Shown here piece after piece: positions 45,014-52,626 of a stretch of DNA of 64,000 bases. Under the pieces are notes generated by a model, which was not told where the DNA came from, did not search any database, and saw only the letters and a program-made list of their open reading frames with translations. The DNA is from Lachnospira sp. UBA3790 (GTDB taxonomy: Bacteria; Bacillota; Clostridia; Lachnospirales; Lachnospiraceae). Location: contig DFEY01000002.1 of assembly GCA_002369135.1 (NCBI GenBank), positions 371,840 to 435,839 on the forward strand. The letters are read 5' to 3'. Numbering within the stretch: the first letter of the stretch is position 1; every line of letters starts with the position of its first letter. Both the position numbers and the translations under genes were made by a program.

Positions 45014-47278
45014 CTATTTTCTGTTGTAGTTAATCAAGCAACCTTTAAGAATGATTTCTCTTTCTCTATCTGTTAGCGGATCCATCTTCAAAGTAAATGG
45101 CTTCATCTCATTGTTCTCCACATCCACTACATATGCTGTAAACTCTGTCTCGGCATTTTCAATAGCTGTTCTAATTCCTGGAATGTAGATGTAGTCATTA
45201 AGTTTGAATGGTAGATCGTCCTCGTCAAAGATAAATGGCAACATTCCCCAGTTGATTAGGTTAGAGCGATATCTCTTTGTTGCGTATTCTTTGGCGATGT
45301 TAGCCCAACCACCTAGAACCTTCTGACATGATGCAGCCTGTTCTCTAGCTGAACCATCACCTGGCTTAACAGCGTAGATTGTACTTCCGATAGATACACA
45401 AGTTCTGTCAAAGTCTTTGTCTGGCATCTGCTCTTTGATAACAGTACGCATTGGCTTGAACTCTGGGAATGCCTCCGATGGACACTCGTTCTTTTCTACA
45501 GCCTTCTCTGCTACCTGGATGTCTTTTGCTCTTTGTACATAACCTGGATCCTTTCTTGAAAGCGCAAACTCTGCAAGTCCAAGTGGATTTGATCTATATG
45601 ATGAAGTCTCTCCTGATGGAATCAACTCATCTGTAGTAGTAACTGGATCGTGAATCTCTGAAACTACTTTTAGTACCATGTTTTCTTTTAGGTCAACCAT
45701 CTCTGGCCAATCCTTAATGTTTGGTCCAAGTTTTAGCTCAGTATCTGGGTCTGGTTTAAGCGCTGAATCAAATACTCTGTTTTCATAAATGCTCTTATCG
45801 AAGTGATACTTCTGTCCCTTAAACTCAACGTCTAAGTCTGTAGCTGGAGTTAAGAAACCTTTATTTGCAGCGGTCGCTGCTATTGATCTAGCATCCATCA
45901 AAGCGACTGAGGCTATCTGGCCGTTCTGAAGTTTTGAGCCCTCGCGGTTAGGGAAGTTACGAGTCGAATGACGAATACTGAATGCATCATTCGCTGGTGT
46001 ATCGCCCGCGCCAAAGCAAGGACCGCAGAACGCAGTCTTGAGAACCGCACCAGTCTCCATAAGGTCTGCTGCTGCTCCGTTTTTGATCAGTTCCATATAT
46101 ACTGGCATAGATGCGGGATAAACGCTAAGTGTAAACTCGTCTGAACCAATGCTGTGGCCTTTTAGTATATCTGCTGCTTCGCAAATATTTTCAAATCCAC
46201 CGCCGGCACAACCAGCGATAATTCCCTGCTCTACGTATAGTTTTCCATTTCTAATCTTGTCCATTAGTGTGTAGTCAACCTGACCGTCCAATGAAACAAG
46301 TGCTTTCTTTTCAACATCGTGCAAGATGTCTTCTAGGTTTTCGTTTACTTCGTCTATAGTGTATGTGTTCGATGGGTGGAATGGCATAGCAATCATTGGC
46401 TTAATGCTTGATAGGTCTACTTCCACTATTCCATCGTAGTAAGCTACATCACCTGGGTTAAGTTCTTTGTAGGCGTCTTTTCTTCCGTGAATCTCGTAAA
46501 ATTCTTCTATCTTTTCATCTGTGCGCCAGATCGATGATAGACATGTAGTCTCTGTAGTCATTACATCAACGCCTATTCTAAAGTCAGCACTCAAGTTGCT
46601 AACTCCAGGGCCCATAAATTCCATAACTTTATTCTTAACGTAGCCCTTTTCAAAGACAGCACCGATAATAGCAAGTGCCACGTCCTGAGGACCAACGCCC
46701 TTAGCAGGTTCACCTGTCATATAGATACCAACTACTTCTGGCATATTGATGTCATATGTCTGCTCCAAAAGCTGTTTAACTAGTTCAGGTCCACCCTCAC
46801 CCATAGCCATAGTACCTAACGCGCCATAACGTGTATGTGAGTCAGAACCTAAAATCATTTTTCCACCTTCAGCTAGCATCTCTCTAGCAAACTGGTGAAT
46901 TACTGCCTGGTGAGGTGGTACATAGATTCCACCGTACTTCTTAGCAGCGCTAAGTCCAAACATATGGTCATCTTCGTTTATAGTTCCGCCTACTGCACAA
47001 AGTGAATTGTGGCAGTTTGTAAGCACGTATGGGATTGGGAAATGATCCATTCCCGATGCTCTGGCAGTCTGAATAATTCCCACAAAAGTAATATCGTGAG
47101 AAGTCATCTTATCAAACTTGATCTGTAGTTTTTCCATATTGTCCGATGTATTGTGGTCCGCCAAAATGTTGTAAGCCATTGTGTTCTTTTTAGCCTCTTC
47201 TTTTGACATACCATCATAGTTTTCAACTAGGTCTTTTCCACCTACTAAAAACATTCCACCATCTGATAATTTAATCAT
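45014..47278 (-). CDS. Aconitase-family hydratase (YbhJ-like)
   Basis: 754 residues. Aconitase superfamily with candidate Fe-S cysteines in VLTNCHNSLCAVGG, IAGCAGGGFEN and FCGPCFGAGDTPAN. The C-terminal swivel domain contains ATKRYRSNLINWGMLPF. The motifs differ from those of true aconitases (where IGSCTN is usual), so the substrate is uncertain; such proteins are often annotated only as hydratase. AGGAGG precedes the ATG. The mRNA leader is structured (separate entry). Confidence 0.85.
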   Translation of the reverse strand: MIKLSDGGMFLVGGKDLVENYDGMSKEEAKKNTMAYNILADHNTSDNMEKLQIKFDKMTSHDITFVGIIQTARASGMDHFPIPYVLTNCHNSLCAVGGTINEDDHMFGLSAAKKYGGIYVPPHQAVIHQFAREMLAEGGKMILGSDSHTRYGALGTMAMGEGGPELVKQLLEQTYDINMPEVVGIYMTGEPAKGVGPQDVALAIIGAVFEKGYVKNKVMEFMGPGVSNLSADFRIGVDVMTTETTCLSSIWRTDEKIEEFYEIHGRKDAYKELNPGDVAYYDGIVEVDLSSIKPMIAMPFHPSNTYTIDEVNENLEDILHDVEKKALVSLDGQVDYTLMDKIRNGKLYVEQGIIAGCAGGGFENICEAADILKGHSIGSDEFTLSVYPASMPVYMELIKNGAAADLMETGAVLKTAFCGPCFGAGDTPANDAFSIRHSTRNFPNREGSKLQNGQIASVALMDARSIAATAANKGFLTPATDLDVEFKGQKYHFDKSIYENRVFDSALKPDPDTELKLGPNIKDWPEMVDLKENMVLKVVSEIHDPVTTTDELIPSGETSSYRSNPLGLAEFALSRKDPGYVQRAKDIQVAEKAVEKNECPSEAFPEFKPMRTVIKEQMPDKDFDRTCVSIGSTIYAVKPGDGSAREQAASCQKVLGGWANIAKEYATKRYRSNLINWGMLPFIFDEDDLPFKLNDYIYIPGIRTAIENAETEFTAYVVDVENNEMKPFTLKMDPLTDREREIILKGCLINYNRK

Positions 47279-47365
47279 AAAACCTCCTAAATATAGGGCA
47301 TTTTAGCCCACAAAAACTGGTCGTAACCGCCAAAAGGGCGCAGTTACACACTTATAGGTATTATA
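47279..47365 (-). promoter_or_regulatory. Promoter and structured leader of the hydratase gene
   Basis: TATAAT at 47360-47365 (minus strand) without a clear -35. The leader of about 75 bases can form a GC-rich hairpin (GTAAC...GTTAC with CGCC/GGCG, 47323-47347) and a second hairpin GGGC...GCCC (47296-47309) directly before the ribosome site AGGAGG. I do not recognise a known riboswitch class. Confidence 0.5.
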
Positions 47366-47433
47366 CAATAAATTTCAATTTATTTGTAGTGGAAAAAGGG
47401 GAATAATGACTGGAAAAAATGATCTTTTTAACA

Positions 47434-47461
47434 TTGACAATAAGAAAAATAGCAATATAAT
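47434..47461 (+). promoter_or_regulatory. Consensus promoter of the antitoxin RNA
   Basis: TTGACA (47434-47439), 16-base spacer, TATAAT (47456-47461): both hexamers match the sigma-70/A consensus perfectly. No coding frame with a ribosome site follows, only a short stretch that ends in a terminator. Confidence 0.85.
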
Positions 47462-47467
47462 AAAGGT

Positions 47468-47546
47468 AGAGACGATGCCGGTAAACGGCTAGTCCTCAGA
47501 ACGATTTAATTAACCGCTCCAGTGAACTGGGGCGGTTAGTTTTTTG
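47468..47546 (+). ncRNA. Candidate antisense antitoxin RNA
   Basis: About 79 nt from the predicted start after a perfect promoter to the T-run (47540-47545) of an 11-bp hairpin (512-522 with 527-537 of 47xxx). Its 3' end overlaps the last codons of the opposite-strand toxin gene (47536-47634) and would be complementary to the toxin mRNA tail. This convergent 3'-overlap layout is that of txpA/ratA and bsrG/SR4 type I systems. Its 5' part shares ACGGCTAGT (47485-47493) with the toxin leader (47681-47689, inverted). Confidence 0.7.
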
Positions 47547-47634
47547 GACGATTATTTCGTCCTATGATATAGCCTATACTCAACGCAGTTAAACATAGAG
47601 CAAGGATTGAAATAAAAGAATTTATTACATCCAT
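47536..47634 (-). CDS. Candidate type I toxin, 32-residue membrane peptide
   Basis: The peptide starts MDVINSFISILALCLTAL, continues through SIGYIIG and ends RNNRPKN: one hydrophobic helix (about 4-24) and a short basic tail, the layout of holin-like/TxpA/Fst toxins. The ribosome site AAAGGAGGTGAT (47639-47650) is nearly perfect and lies directly ahead of the ATG. A 5'-leader segment TCTCCT near the predicted start (47712-47717) can pair with it, and a hairpin (47651-47672) sits between. Such leaders keep type I toxin mRNAs silent until processed. The gene is too short for routine gene calling. Toxicity is inferred. Confidence 0.7.
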   Translation of the reverse strand: MDVINSFISILALCLTALSIGYIIGRNNRPKN

Positions 47635-47650
47635 CTATATCACCTCCTTT

Positions 47651-47672
47651 CCAAAAGTTAGAAACTTTTTGG
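47651..47672 (-). promoter_or_regulatory. Hairpin in the toxin mRNA leader
   Basis: CCAAAA-AGTT...AACTTTTGG forms a 9-10 bp stem with a three-base loop, directly before the toxin ribosome site. It may control ribosome access. Confidence 0.6.
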
Positions 47673-47719
47673 ATTGGAGAACTAGCCGTCCACCGTTTAT
47701 GGCAACGCCTCAGGAGATT

Positions 47720-47748
47720 ATTATAATACTCCGAAAATAAAAAAGCAA
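47720..47748 (-). promoter_or_regulatory. Toxin promoter
   Basis: TTGCTT (47743-47748, minus strand), 17-base spacer, TATAAT (47720-47725). Predicted start about 47713, leaving a 78-base leader. The -35 lies within the downstream arm of the beta-glucosidase terminator. Confidence 0.65.
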
Positions 47749-47776
47749 CATCAACTTTTTGTGATGTTGCTTTTTT
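47739..47776 (-). terminator. Intrinsic terminator after the GH3 gene
   Basis: A 15-bp stem (47739-47753 with 47762-47776) including A-run and T-run flanks, so it can act in both directions. It begins 22 bases after the stop codon at 47798. Confidence 0.9.
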
Positions 47777-47797
47777 ATTTGATTTTTAATCGTTTAA

Positions 47798-50533
47798 TTA
47801 TTTCTTAAACTGCATCCATGCTACCTTAATACCAGCCTGAACATCTTCTAGTTCGATATTGTAAACACCCTTCTCTAGGTTTAGCTTACATACCTTCTGT
47901 GTTACCCAGTAGCCATCTGTACCAGCTGTCTGTAGTGTAAGTACATTGCCTTTGTCGGTGTTCATTTTTAGTGTGGCCTGATATAGGTTGTGGCTGTCGA
48001 AGCACATATTTACGATTAGTGTGTATGTACCAGACTCCTCTACTATCATAGTAGCGTATTTTTCGCTGTCGAATTCCACCTTATCATTTCCGTTGATTGT
48101 GAACTCTTTGTACTTAGGTGTAGCGTCTGGATCTACTGGACAATCCTTAGGAACATCAGTGTCTACTAGCTCTCTCTCAATAACTGTCGCATTGATTAAG
48201 AAGTTTAAGATGTTCTTTGACGCTCTTTGAAGTTCGCCAATAGTTAGTCTTCCTTCTTCTACTGATTTAACTGTATTATCACCGTGTGAGTTCACCTCAG
48301 CACCGTTGTTGTTTACGATCATGTACGCATCGTTTTGTGAGCGAATCATATCGCGAGTAAACTGAGCAGATTCTTCGCCGCCTTTTACTACGTCGTTCAT
48401 TCTAGCCCACCAGTCTGTCATAACCATTCCGTCAAAGCCCCACTCTCCACGAAGGATTGTAGTACAAAGGTCATAGTTGGAAGCTGACCAGTGACCGTTT
48501 ACAGGGTTGTAAGCAGTCATCAATGTCTTGATAGTTCCAGCTTTCACTGCCATCTCGAAAGGTTTTAAGTAAATCTCACGAATAGCACGCTCTGAAGCAA
48601 CCGCATCAATCTTAAATCTGCTAGCCTCCTGACTGTTTAGGGCAAAGTGCTTGATAGTTCCCCAAGAACCGCCTGCCTTGATACCACCAGTACAAGCAAC
48701 TGCCATCTTACCAGCTAGGAATGGGTCCTCTGAATAGTACTCAAAGTTACGTCCGTTAAGAGGACTTCTATGAATGTTAACACCAGGGCCAAGCAATGTA
48801 TCAACCTTGTGGTTAACCAACTCTTTACCCTCAAATGTGTATAACTCTTTAATCAATTCTGTATTCCATGTACATGCAAGCAAAGTTCCGATAGGAAGCT
48901 GAACCGTGTCGTCTTTCATACGAAGACCACTAGGTCCGTCGGCACAACATCCAACTGGAATACCAAACTTAAACAATGAATCGCTAAGTCCGCCAAAGGC
49001 AGATGCTGTAGAGTCTGTAACACGTGGGCTACTCATACCCTCGCCACGTACCAAACATGCCATATCTTCTACGCTTAGCTGCGCCACGAAATCATCCATA
49101 GATGCTTTTCCTTTGTGAACATCCTGTAGTTTGATTCCTTTGTCGCCCGTAATCTCCATAGATTTCGGAAGATTGTTTTCTATTCTAAGTGCCAAATCAA
49201 CAGTAGGCTTCATGGAAGGAATCCACTTCTCATCGTAGATATCTCCCTTAGCATCACCTGTAGTTAGCACTTCTAAGTTTTCATCATCTGGGCAGAGGCA
49301 TTCGCTGCACTCCTCTACCACTTCTAGTTCTTCCTGCTCAAAGATAGAAACCACACTACAATTCTTCACGCTGTTACCAACGTGGAATTGATATTTGCCC
49401 GTTTCTAGCACGTAGCAAGATTTATGACCAGTAAGTCCTCTGTCATCGTAAGATGCCATAACTTCCTTTGGCACAACGATTTCTAGAGTATCTGTTTTGT
49501 TAGGTTTTAGTTCTTTAGTCTTAGCAAATCCCACCAAAGCCTTCTTAGATTTTCCAAGTTTTCCCTGTGGAGCTTCTAAGTAAATTTGTACAACTTCTTT
49601 GCCGGCCACGTTTCCTGTGTTTGTAACATCAATCTTAAACACCGTTTCATCCACGCCGTACTGCACTTCTTCAGTAATGATGTCGAAAGTTGTGTATGAA
49701 AGTCCGAAACCAAACTCATACATAACCTTATGAGGCGCGAAAGTTTCAAAATATCTGTAACCTACATAAATATCTTCTTTGTAGTAGTTTCTAAAGTCAT
49801 TGCCGAAGTTGTATGTAGATGGGTAATCCATAATGTCGTATGTGATAGTGTCAGAAAGTTTGCCACTTGGGTTAACCTTACCAAGCAAAACGTCCATTAC
49901 AGCGTTTCCACCTTCCATACCGCCTTGCCATACATAAACAATAGCTGTGATATGATCCTGTGTTTCAGGATCAATCGCCCACTTCATATCAATAATGTTT
50001 GAAGTGTTAAGTAAAACGATTACTTTATCAAAGGCTTTGGCTATATTTTTAATATTATTATTCTCTTTTTCTGTAAGTAGGTAACTGCCCTCTCCAATAT
50101 AATTATCTTTATCTTCGCCGGCTGTTCTACCGATTACATAGATAGCCTTCTTTGTCTTTCTGGCTTGTTCTTTGGCGTAGTCCTCAGTTATTTCCATGTC
50201 ATGCTGATGCCAAGGTTCCTGAGCCCATCCGCCACCACCGTTGTTAAACGGATTGTCCTTTAGCCATTCTTCGTAGTCATTTATAATGTCTTCATTTATC
50301 TTTAGGCCTGAATTTCTGATTCCTTCTAGCAAGTTTACTGCATAAGGCACTGTAACAGCACCACCCGAGCCTGTACCACTTCTGTAGTAGTCAAACATTG
50401 GGCGTCCAAAAACAGACACAACCTCATTTTTGTCCAAAGGAAGTGTATTTTTCTCATTTCTTAGAAGAACCGCGCCTTCAGCCGCCGCTTCTCTAGATTT
50501 GTTTATAAATTTGTCTAAATTTCTCTTTGTCAT
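47798..50533 (-). CDS. GH3 beta-glucosidase with permuted domain order
   Basis: About 911 residues. The order is reversed from most GH3 enzymes. The alpha/beta sandwich (acid/base domain) and a fibronectin-like domain come first (GAVLLRNEKNTLPL, YEFGFGLSYTTF, TNTGNVAGKEVVQIYL; about 15-400). The TIM barrel follows (PVGCCADGPSGLR, TIKHFALNSQE), with the nucleophile Asp in GFDGMVMTDWWARMND. A C-terminal carbohydrate-binding-like beta domain ends the protein. The same permutation is known from Butyrivibrio and Ruminococcus enzymes. No signal peptide, so probably cytoplasmic. Start at 50533: GGAGG five bases ahead of the ATG. A longer frame to 50575 has no ribosome site. Confidence 0.94.
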   Translation of the reverse strand: MTKRNLDKFINKSREAAAEGAVLLRNEKNTLPLDKNEVVSVFGRPMFDYYRSGTGSGGAVTVPYAVNLLEGIRNSGLKINEDIINDYEEWLKDNPFNNGGGGWAQEPWHQHDMEITEDYAKEQARKTKKAIYVIGRTAGEDKDNYIGEGSYLLTEKENNNIKNIAKAFDKVIVLLNTSNIIDMKWAIDPETQDHITAIVYVWQGGMEGGNAVMDVLLGKVNPSGKLSDTITYDIMDYPSTYNFGNDFRNYYKEDIYVGYRYFETFAPHKVMYEFGFGLSYTTFDIITEEVQYGVDETVFKIDVTNTGNVAGKEVVQIYLEAPQGKLGKSKKALVGFAKTKELKPNKTDTLEIVVPKEVMASYDDRGLTGHKSCYVLETGKYQFHVGNSVKNCSVVSIFEQEELEVVEECSECLCPDDENLEVLTTGDAKGDIYDEKWIPSMKPTVDLALRIENNLPKSMEITGDKGIKLQDVHKGKASMDDFVAQLSVEDMACLVRGEGMSSPRVTDSTASAFGGLSDSLFKFGIPVGCCADGPSGLRMKDDTVQLPIGTLLACTWNTELIKELYTFEGKELVNHKVDTLLGPGVNIHRSPLNGRNFEYYSEDPFLAGKMAVACTGGIKAGGSWGTIKHFALNSQEASRFKIDAVASERAIREIYLKPFEMAVKAGTIKTLMTAYNPVNGHWSASNYDLCTTILRGEWGFDGMVMTDWWARMNDVVKGGEESAQFTRDMIRSQNDAYMIVNNNGAEVNSHGDNTVKSVEEGRLTIGELQRASKNILNFLINATVIERELVDTDVPKDCPVDPDATPKYKEFTINGNDKVEFDSEKYATMIVEESGTYTLIVNMCFDSHNLYQATLKMNTDKGNVLTLQTAGTDGYWVTQKVCKLNLEKGVYNIELEDVQAGIKVAWMQFKK

Positions 50534-50557
50534 ATCGTCCTCCAAATAGTTAGTTCT

Positions 50558-50566
50558 AATATAACA
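50558..50566 (-). promoter_or_regulatory. Extended -10 promoter of the GH3 gene
   Basis: Minus-strand TGTTATATT (TATATT at 50558-50563). Predicted start near 50551, with the ribosome site GGAGG within the short leader. Confidence 0.45.
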
Positions 50567-50698
50567 TAATTGCAAGTATATAGTAGTAATATTTTTTGAT
50601 GTTACTACTTAAATTTTACTGACCATTATGGCAAAAAATATGTAATTGTTGACATTATATAATTAATCGTTTTTCTTCTTTATTAAAGTGCTATTTAT

Positions 50699-50727
50699 TT
50701 GTCTTATGGTCTCAAATATTGTAAAAT
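50699..50727 (+). promoter_or_regulatory. Promoter of paaK
   Basis: TTGTCT (50699-50704), 17-base spacer, TAAAAT (50722-50727). Predicted start near 50734, with AAGGG ahead of the ATG at 50759. Confidence 0.5.
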
Positions 50728-50758
50728 ACTACTTAAAATGAGAGAAAGAAGGGATATT

Positions 50759-52054
50759 ATGAGCAAATATTTCAGCGAGATGGAAACTGCTTCTAGAGAC
50801 GAGCTGACCAAACTTCAAAATGAACGTCTAGTAGAAACAGTTAAACACGTCTACGAGAACATGGCTCCATACAGAGCCAAAATGGAAGAAATGGGTTTGA
50901 CACCTGATGATATCAAAGGAATTGAGGATCTTCACAAGCTACCATTTCTAACAAAAGATTTCTTAAGAGAAAATTATCCAGACAAACTTTTAGCTGTGCC
51001 AAAGACTGACTGCGTGCGTATCCAGTCTACTTCTGGTACTACAGGAAAGCGTGTTGTAATGTTCTACACACAAGACGATGTGGACATTTGGGATGAGTGT
51101 TGTGCTAGAGCTCTTGTGGCTGCGGGTGCGACAAAGGATGATGTAGTTCACGTAAGTTACGGCTACGGATTATTTACTGGTGGTGCGGGACTTCATGGTG
51201 GTTCTCACAAACTTGGATCACTTACACTTCCAATGTCATCTGGTAACACAGCAAGACAGCTACAGTTTATGCAGGACTTAGGTTCTACTATTCTTTGCTG
51301 TACTCCTTCATATGCTGCATATCTAGCAGAGAGTATTGCAGAGGAAGGTATTAAGGATAATATAGTTTTAAAGAGCGGTATCTTTGGCGCGGAAGCATGG
51401 TCAGACGAAATGCGTGCAGATATCGAAAAGAGTCTAGGAATTAAGGCTTACGACATTTACGGACTTACAGAAATCAGTGGTCCTGGTGTAGGCTTTGAAT
51501 GCGAGTGTCAAAATGGATTACACATAAACGAAGATCATTTTATCCCAGAAATCATAGATCCAAACACTGGCGAAGTTTTGCCAGACGGCGAAGAAGGTGA
51601 ATTAGTATTCTCATGTATTAGCAAGAAGGCTATGCCACTACTTCGTTACAGAACTAGAGATATAACAAGCCTCACTCACGAGAAATGTGAATGTGGAAGA
51701 ACAATCGCCCGTATCGAGAGACTAAAAGGTCGTACAGATGATATGCTTATCATCAAGGGTGTAAATGTATTCCCATCACAGATTGAGGAAGTTTTGATTA
51801 ACCAGGGACTTGCTCCTAACTATCAGCTAGTAGTTGATAGAGTTAACAACAGTGATACTTTAGAAGTTCTAGTTGAGATGACACCTGAGATGTTCTCAGA
51901 TACTGTGGGCGCTATCGAAAAAACTGAGAAGAGAATCGTATCAGCGCTTAAGAGTATGCTTGGTATTTACGCTAAGGTTTCACTCGTTTCACCAAAATCA
52001 ATCGAGCGTTCTGAAGGTAAAGCAGTTCGTGTAATCGATAAGAGAAAGATATAG
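50759..52054 (+). CDS. paaK: Phenylacetate-CoA ligase family enzyme
   Basis: About 431 residues, ANL adenylating superfamily. Members activate phenylacetate or related aryl acids as CoA thioesters through an acyl-AMP. Seen: the phosphate loop IQSTSGTTGKRVVMFY, DIYGLTEISGPG (adenine-binding) and RTDDMLIIKGVNVFPSQIEE (hinge), then the C-terminal subdomain. Start at 50759: AAGGG five bases upstream; the earlier in-frame starts have no ribosome site. It is followed after 11 bases by an ACT-domain gene. This pair is conserved in anaerobes, where the substrate may be an aryl acid or indoleacetate from amino acid breakdown. Confidence 0.93.
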   Translation: MSKYFSEMETASRDELTKLQNERLVETVKHVYENMAPYRAKMEEMGLTPDDIKGIEDLHKLPFLTKDFLRENYPDKLLAVPKTDCVRIQSTSGTTGKRVVMFYTQDDVDIWDECCARALVAAGATKDDVVHVSYGYGLFTGGAGLHGGSHKLGSLTLPMSSGNTARQLQFMQDLGSTILCCTPSYAAYLAESIAEEGIKDNIVLKSGIFGAEAWSDEMRADIEKSLGIKAYDIYGLTEISGPGVGFECECQNGLHINEDHFIPEIIDPNTGEVLPDGEEGELVFSCISKKAMPLLRYRTRDITSLTHEKCECGRTIARIERLKGRTDDMLIIKGVNVFPSQIEEVLINQGLAPNYQLVVDRVNNSDTLEVLVEMTPEMFSDTVGAIEKTEKRIVSALKSMLGIYAKVSLVSPKSIERSEGKAVRVIDKRKI

Positions 52055-52065
52055 GAGGTTTTGAT

Positions 52066-52497
52066 ATGTATATTAATCAAATTTCTGTTTTTGTAGAGAA
52101 TAAGCCAGGTAGACTTTTTGAACTTACTAACTTTTTGGCTGAACAAAATATAAACTTAAGAGCTTTGGAAGTGGCAGATGCCAGTGATTATGGAATCATC
52201 CGTATTATTGTAGATGATCCATTCGCTACACTTAACACATTGAAAGAAAATGATTGGGTTTGCAAGCTAACTGAAGTAGTTGGCGTTAAAATTCCTGATG
52301 AACCAGGTTCAATGGCTAAGATTTCTAAAATCTTATCAGACGCTGATGTAAATGTTGAATACTGCTACGCTTTCCTAGCAAAAGATAGTAATGATGCATT
52401 ACTAATTCTAAAAGTAACAGACAACGAAAATGTAATATCTATCTTTGAGGAGAACAATATTGCGCTAATCAATCAAGATGATTTAGCAAATGCATAA
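52066..52497 (+). CDS. Tandem ACT-domain protein
   Basis: 143 residues made of two ACT domains: INQISVFVENKPGRLFELTNFL (about 3-65) and GVKIPDEPGSMAKISKILSD (about 73-140). ACT domains bind amino acids and regulate enzymes. The pairing with paaK suggests aromatic amino acid sensing for the ligase (inference). AGGAGG precedes the ATG. Confidence 0.92.
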   Translation: MYINQISVFVENKPGRLFELTNFLAEQNINLRALEVADASDYGIIRIIVDDPFATLNTLKENDWVCKLTEVVGVKIPDEPGSMAKISKILSDADVNVEYCYAFLAKDSNDALLILKVTDNENVISIFEENNIALINQDDLANA

Positions 52498-52514
52498 AAC
52501 TTGCCTTTATAGGA

Positions 52515-52573
52515 GGCATAAAAAATACAGGGGTCTCACTAACAATCGTTTGACCCCTGTATTTTTTTATGCC
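52515..52573. terminator. Palindromic bidirectional terminator after the ACT gene
   Basis: A near-perfect stem of about 21 bp (GGCATAAAAAATACAGGGGTC with its complement) with a 16-base loop and T-runs on both sides. It separates the rightward ACT gene from the leftward membrane protein gene. It is homologous to the element at 54716-54775 in inverted orientation (13 of 16 loop bases agree). Confidence 0.9.
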
Positions 52574-52617
52574 AGTTAATGGCTGTTTTATGATTTAAAA
52601 ACCTTGCTGTATTAGTT
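52574..52617. repeat. Possible decayed inverted copy of the ACT gene's 3' end
   Basis: Read on the minus strand, 52617-52574 contains CAAGG, TTTTA, AAT, CATAAAAC, GCC and TTAACTG blocks. They follow the order of the ACT gene end and its stop region (52471-52514) with small gaps. The match is weaker than in the other two cases and AT-rich, so chance similarity is possible. Confidence 0.4.
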
Positions 52618-52626
52618 CAACATCTT

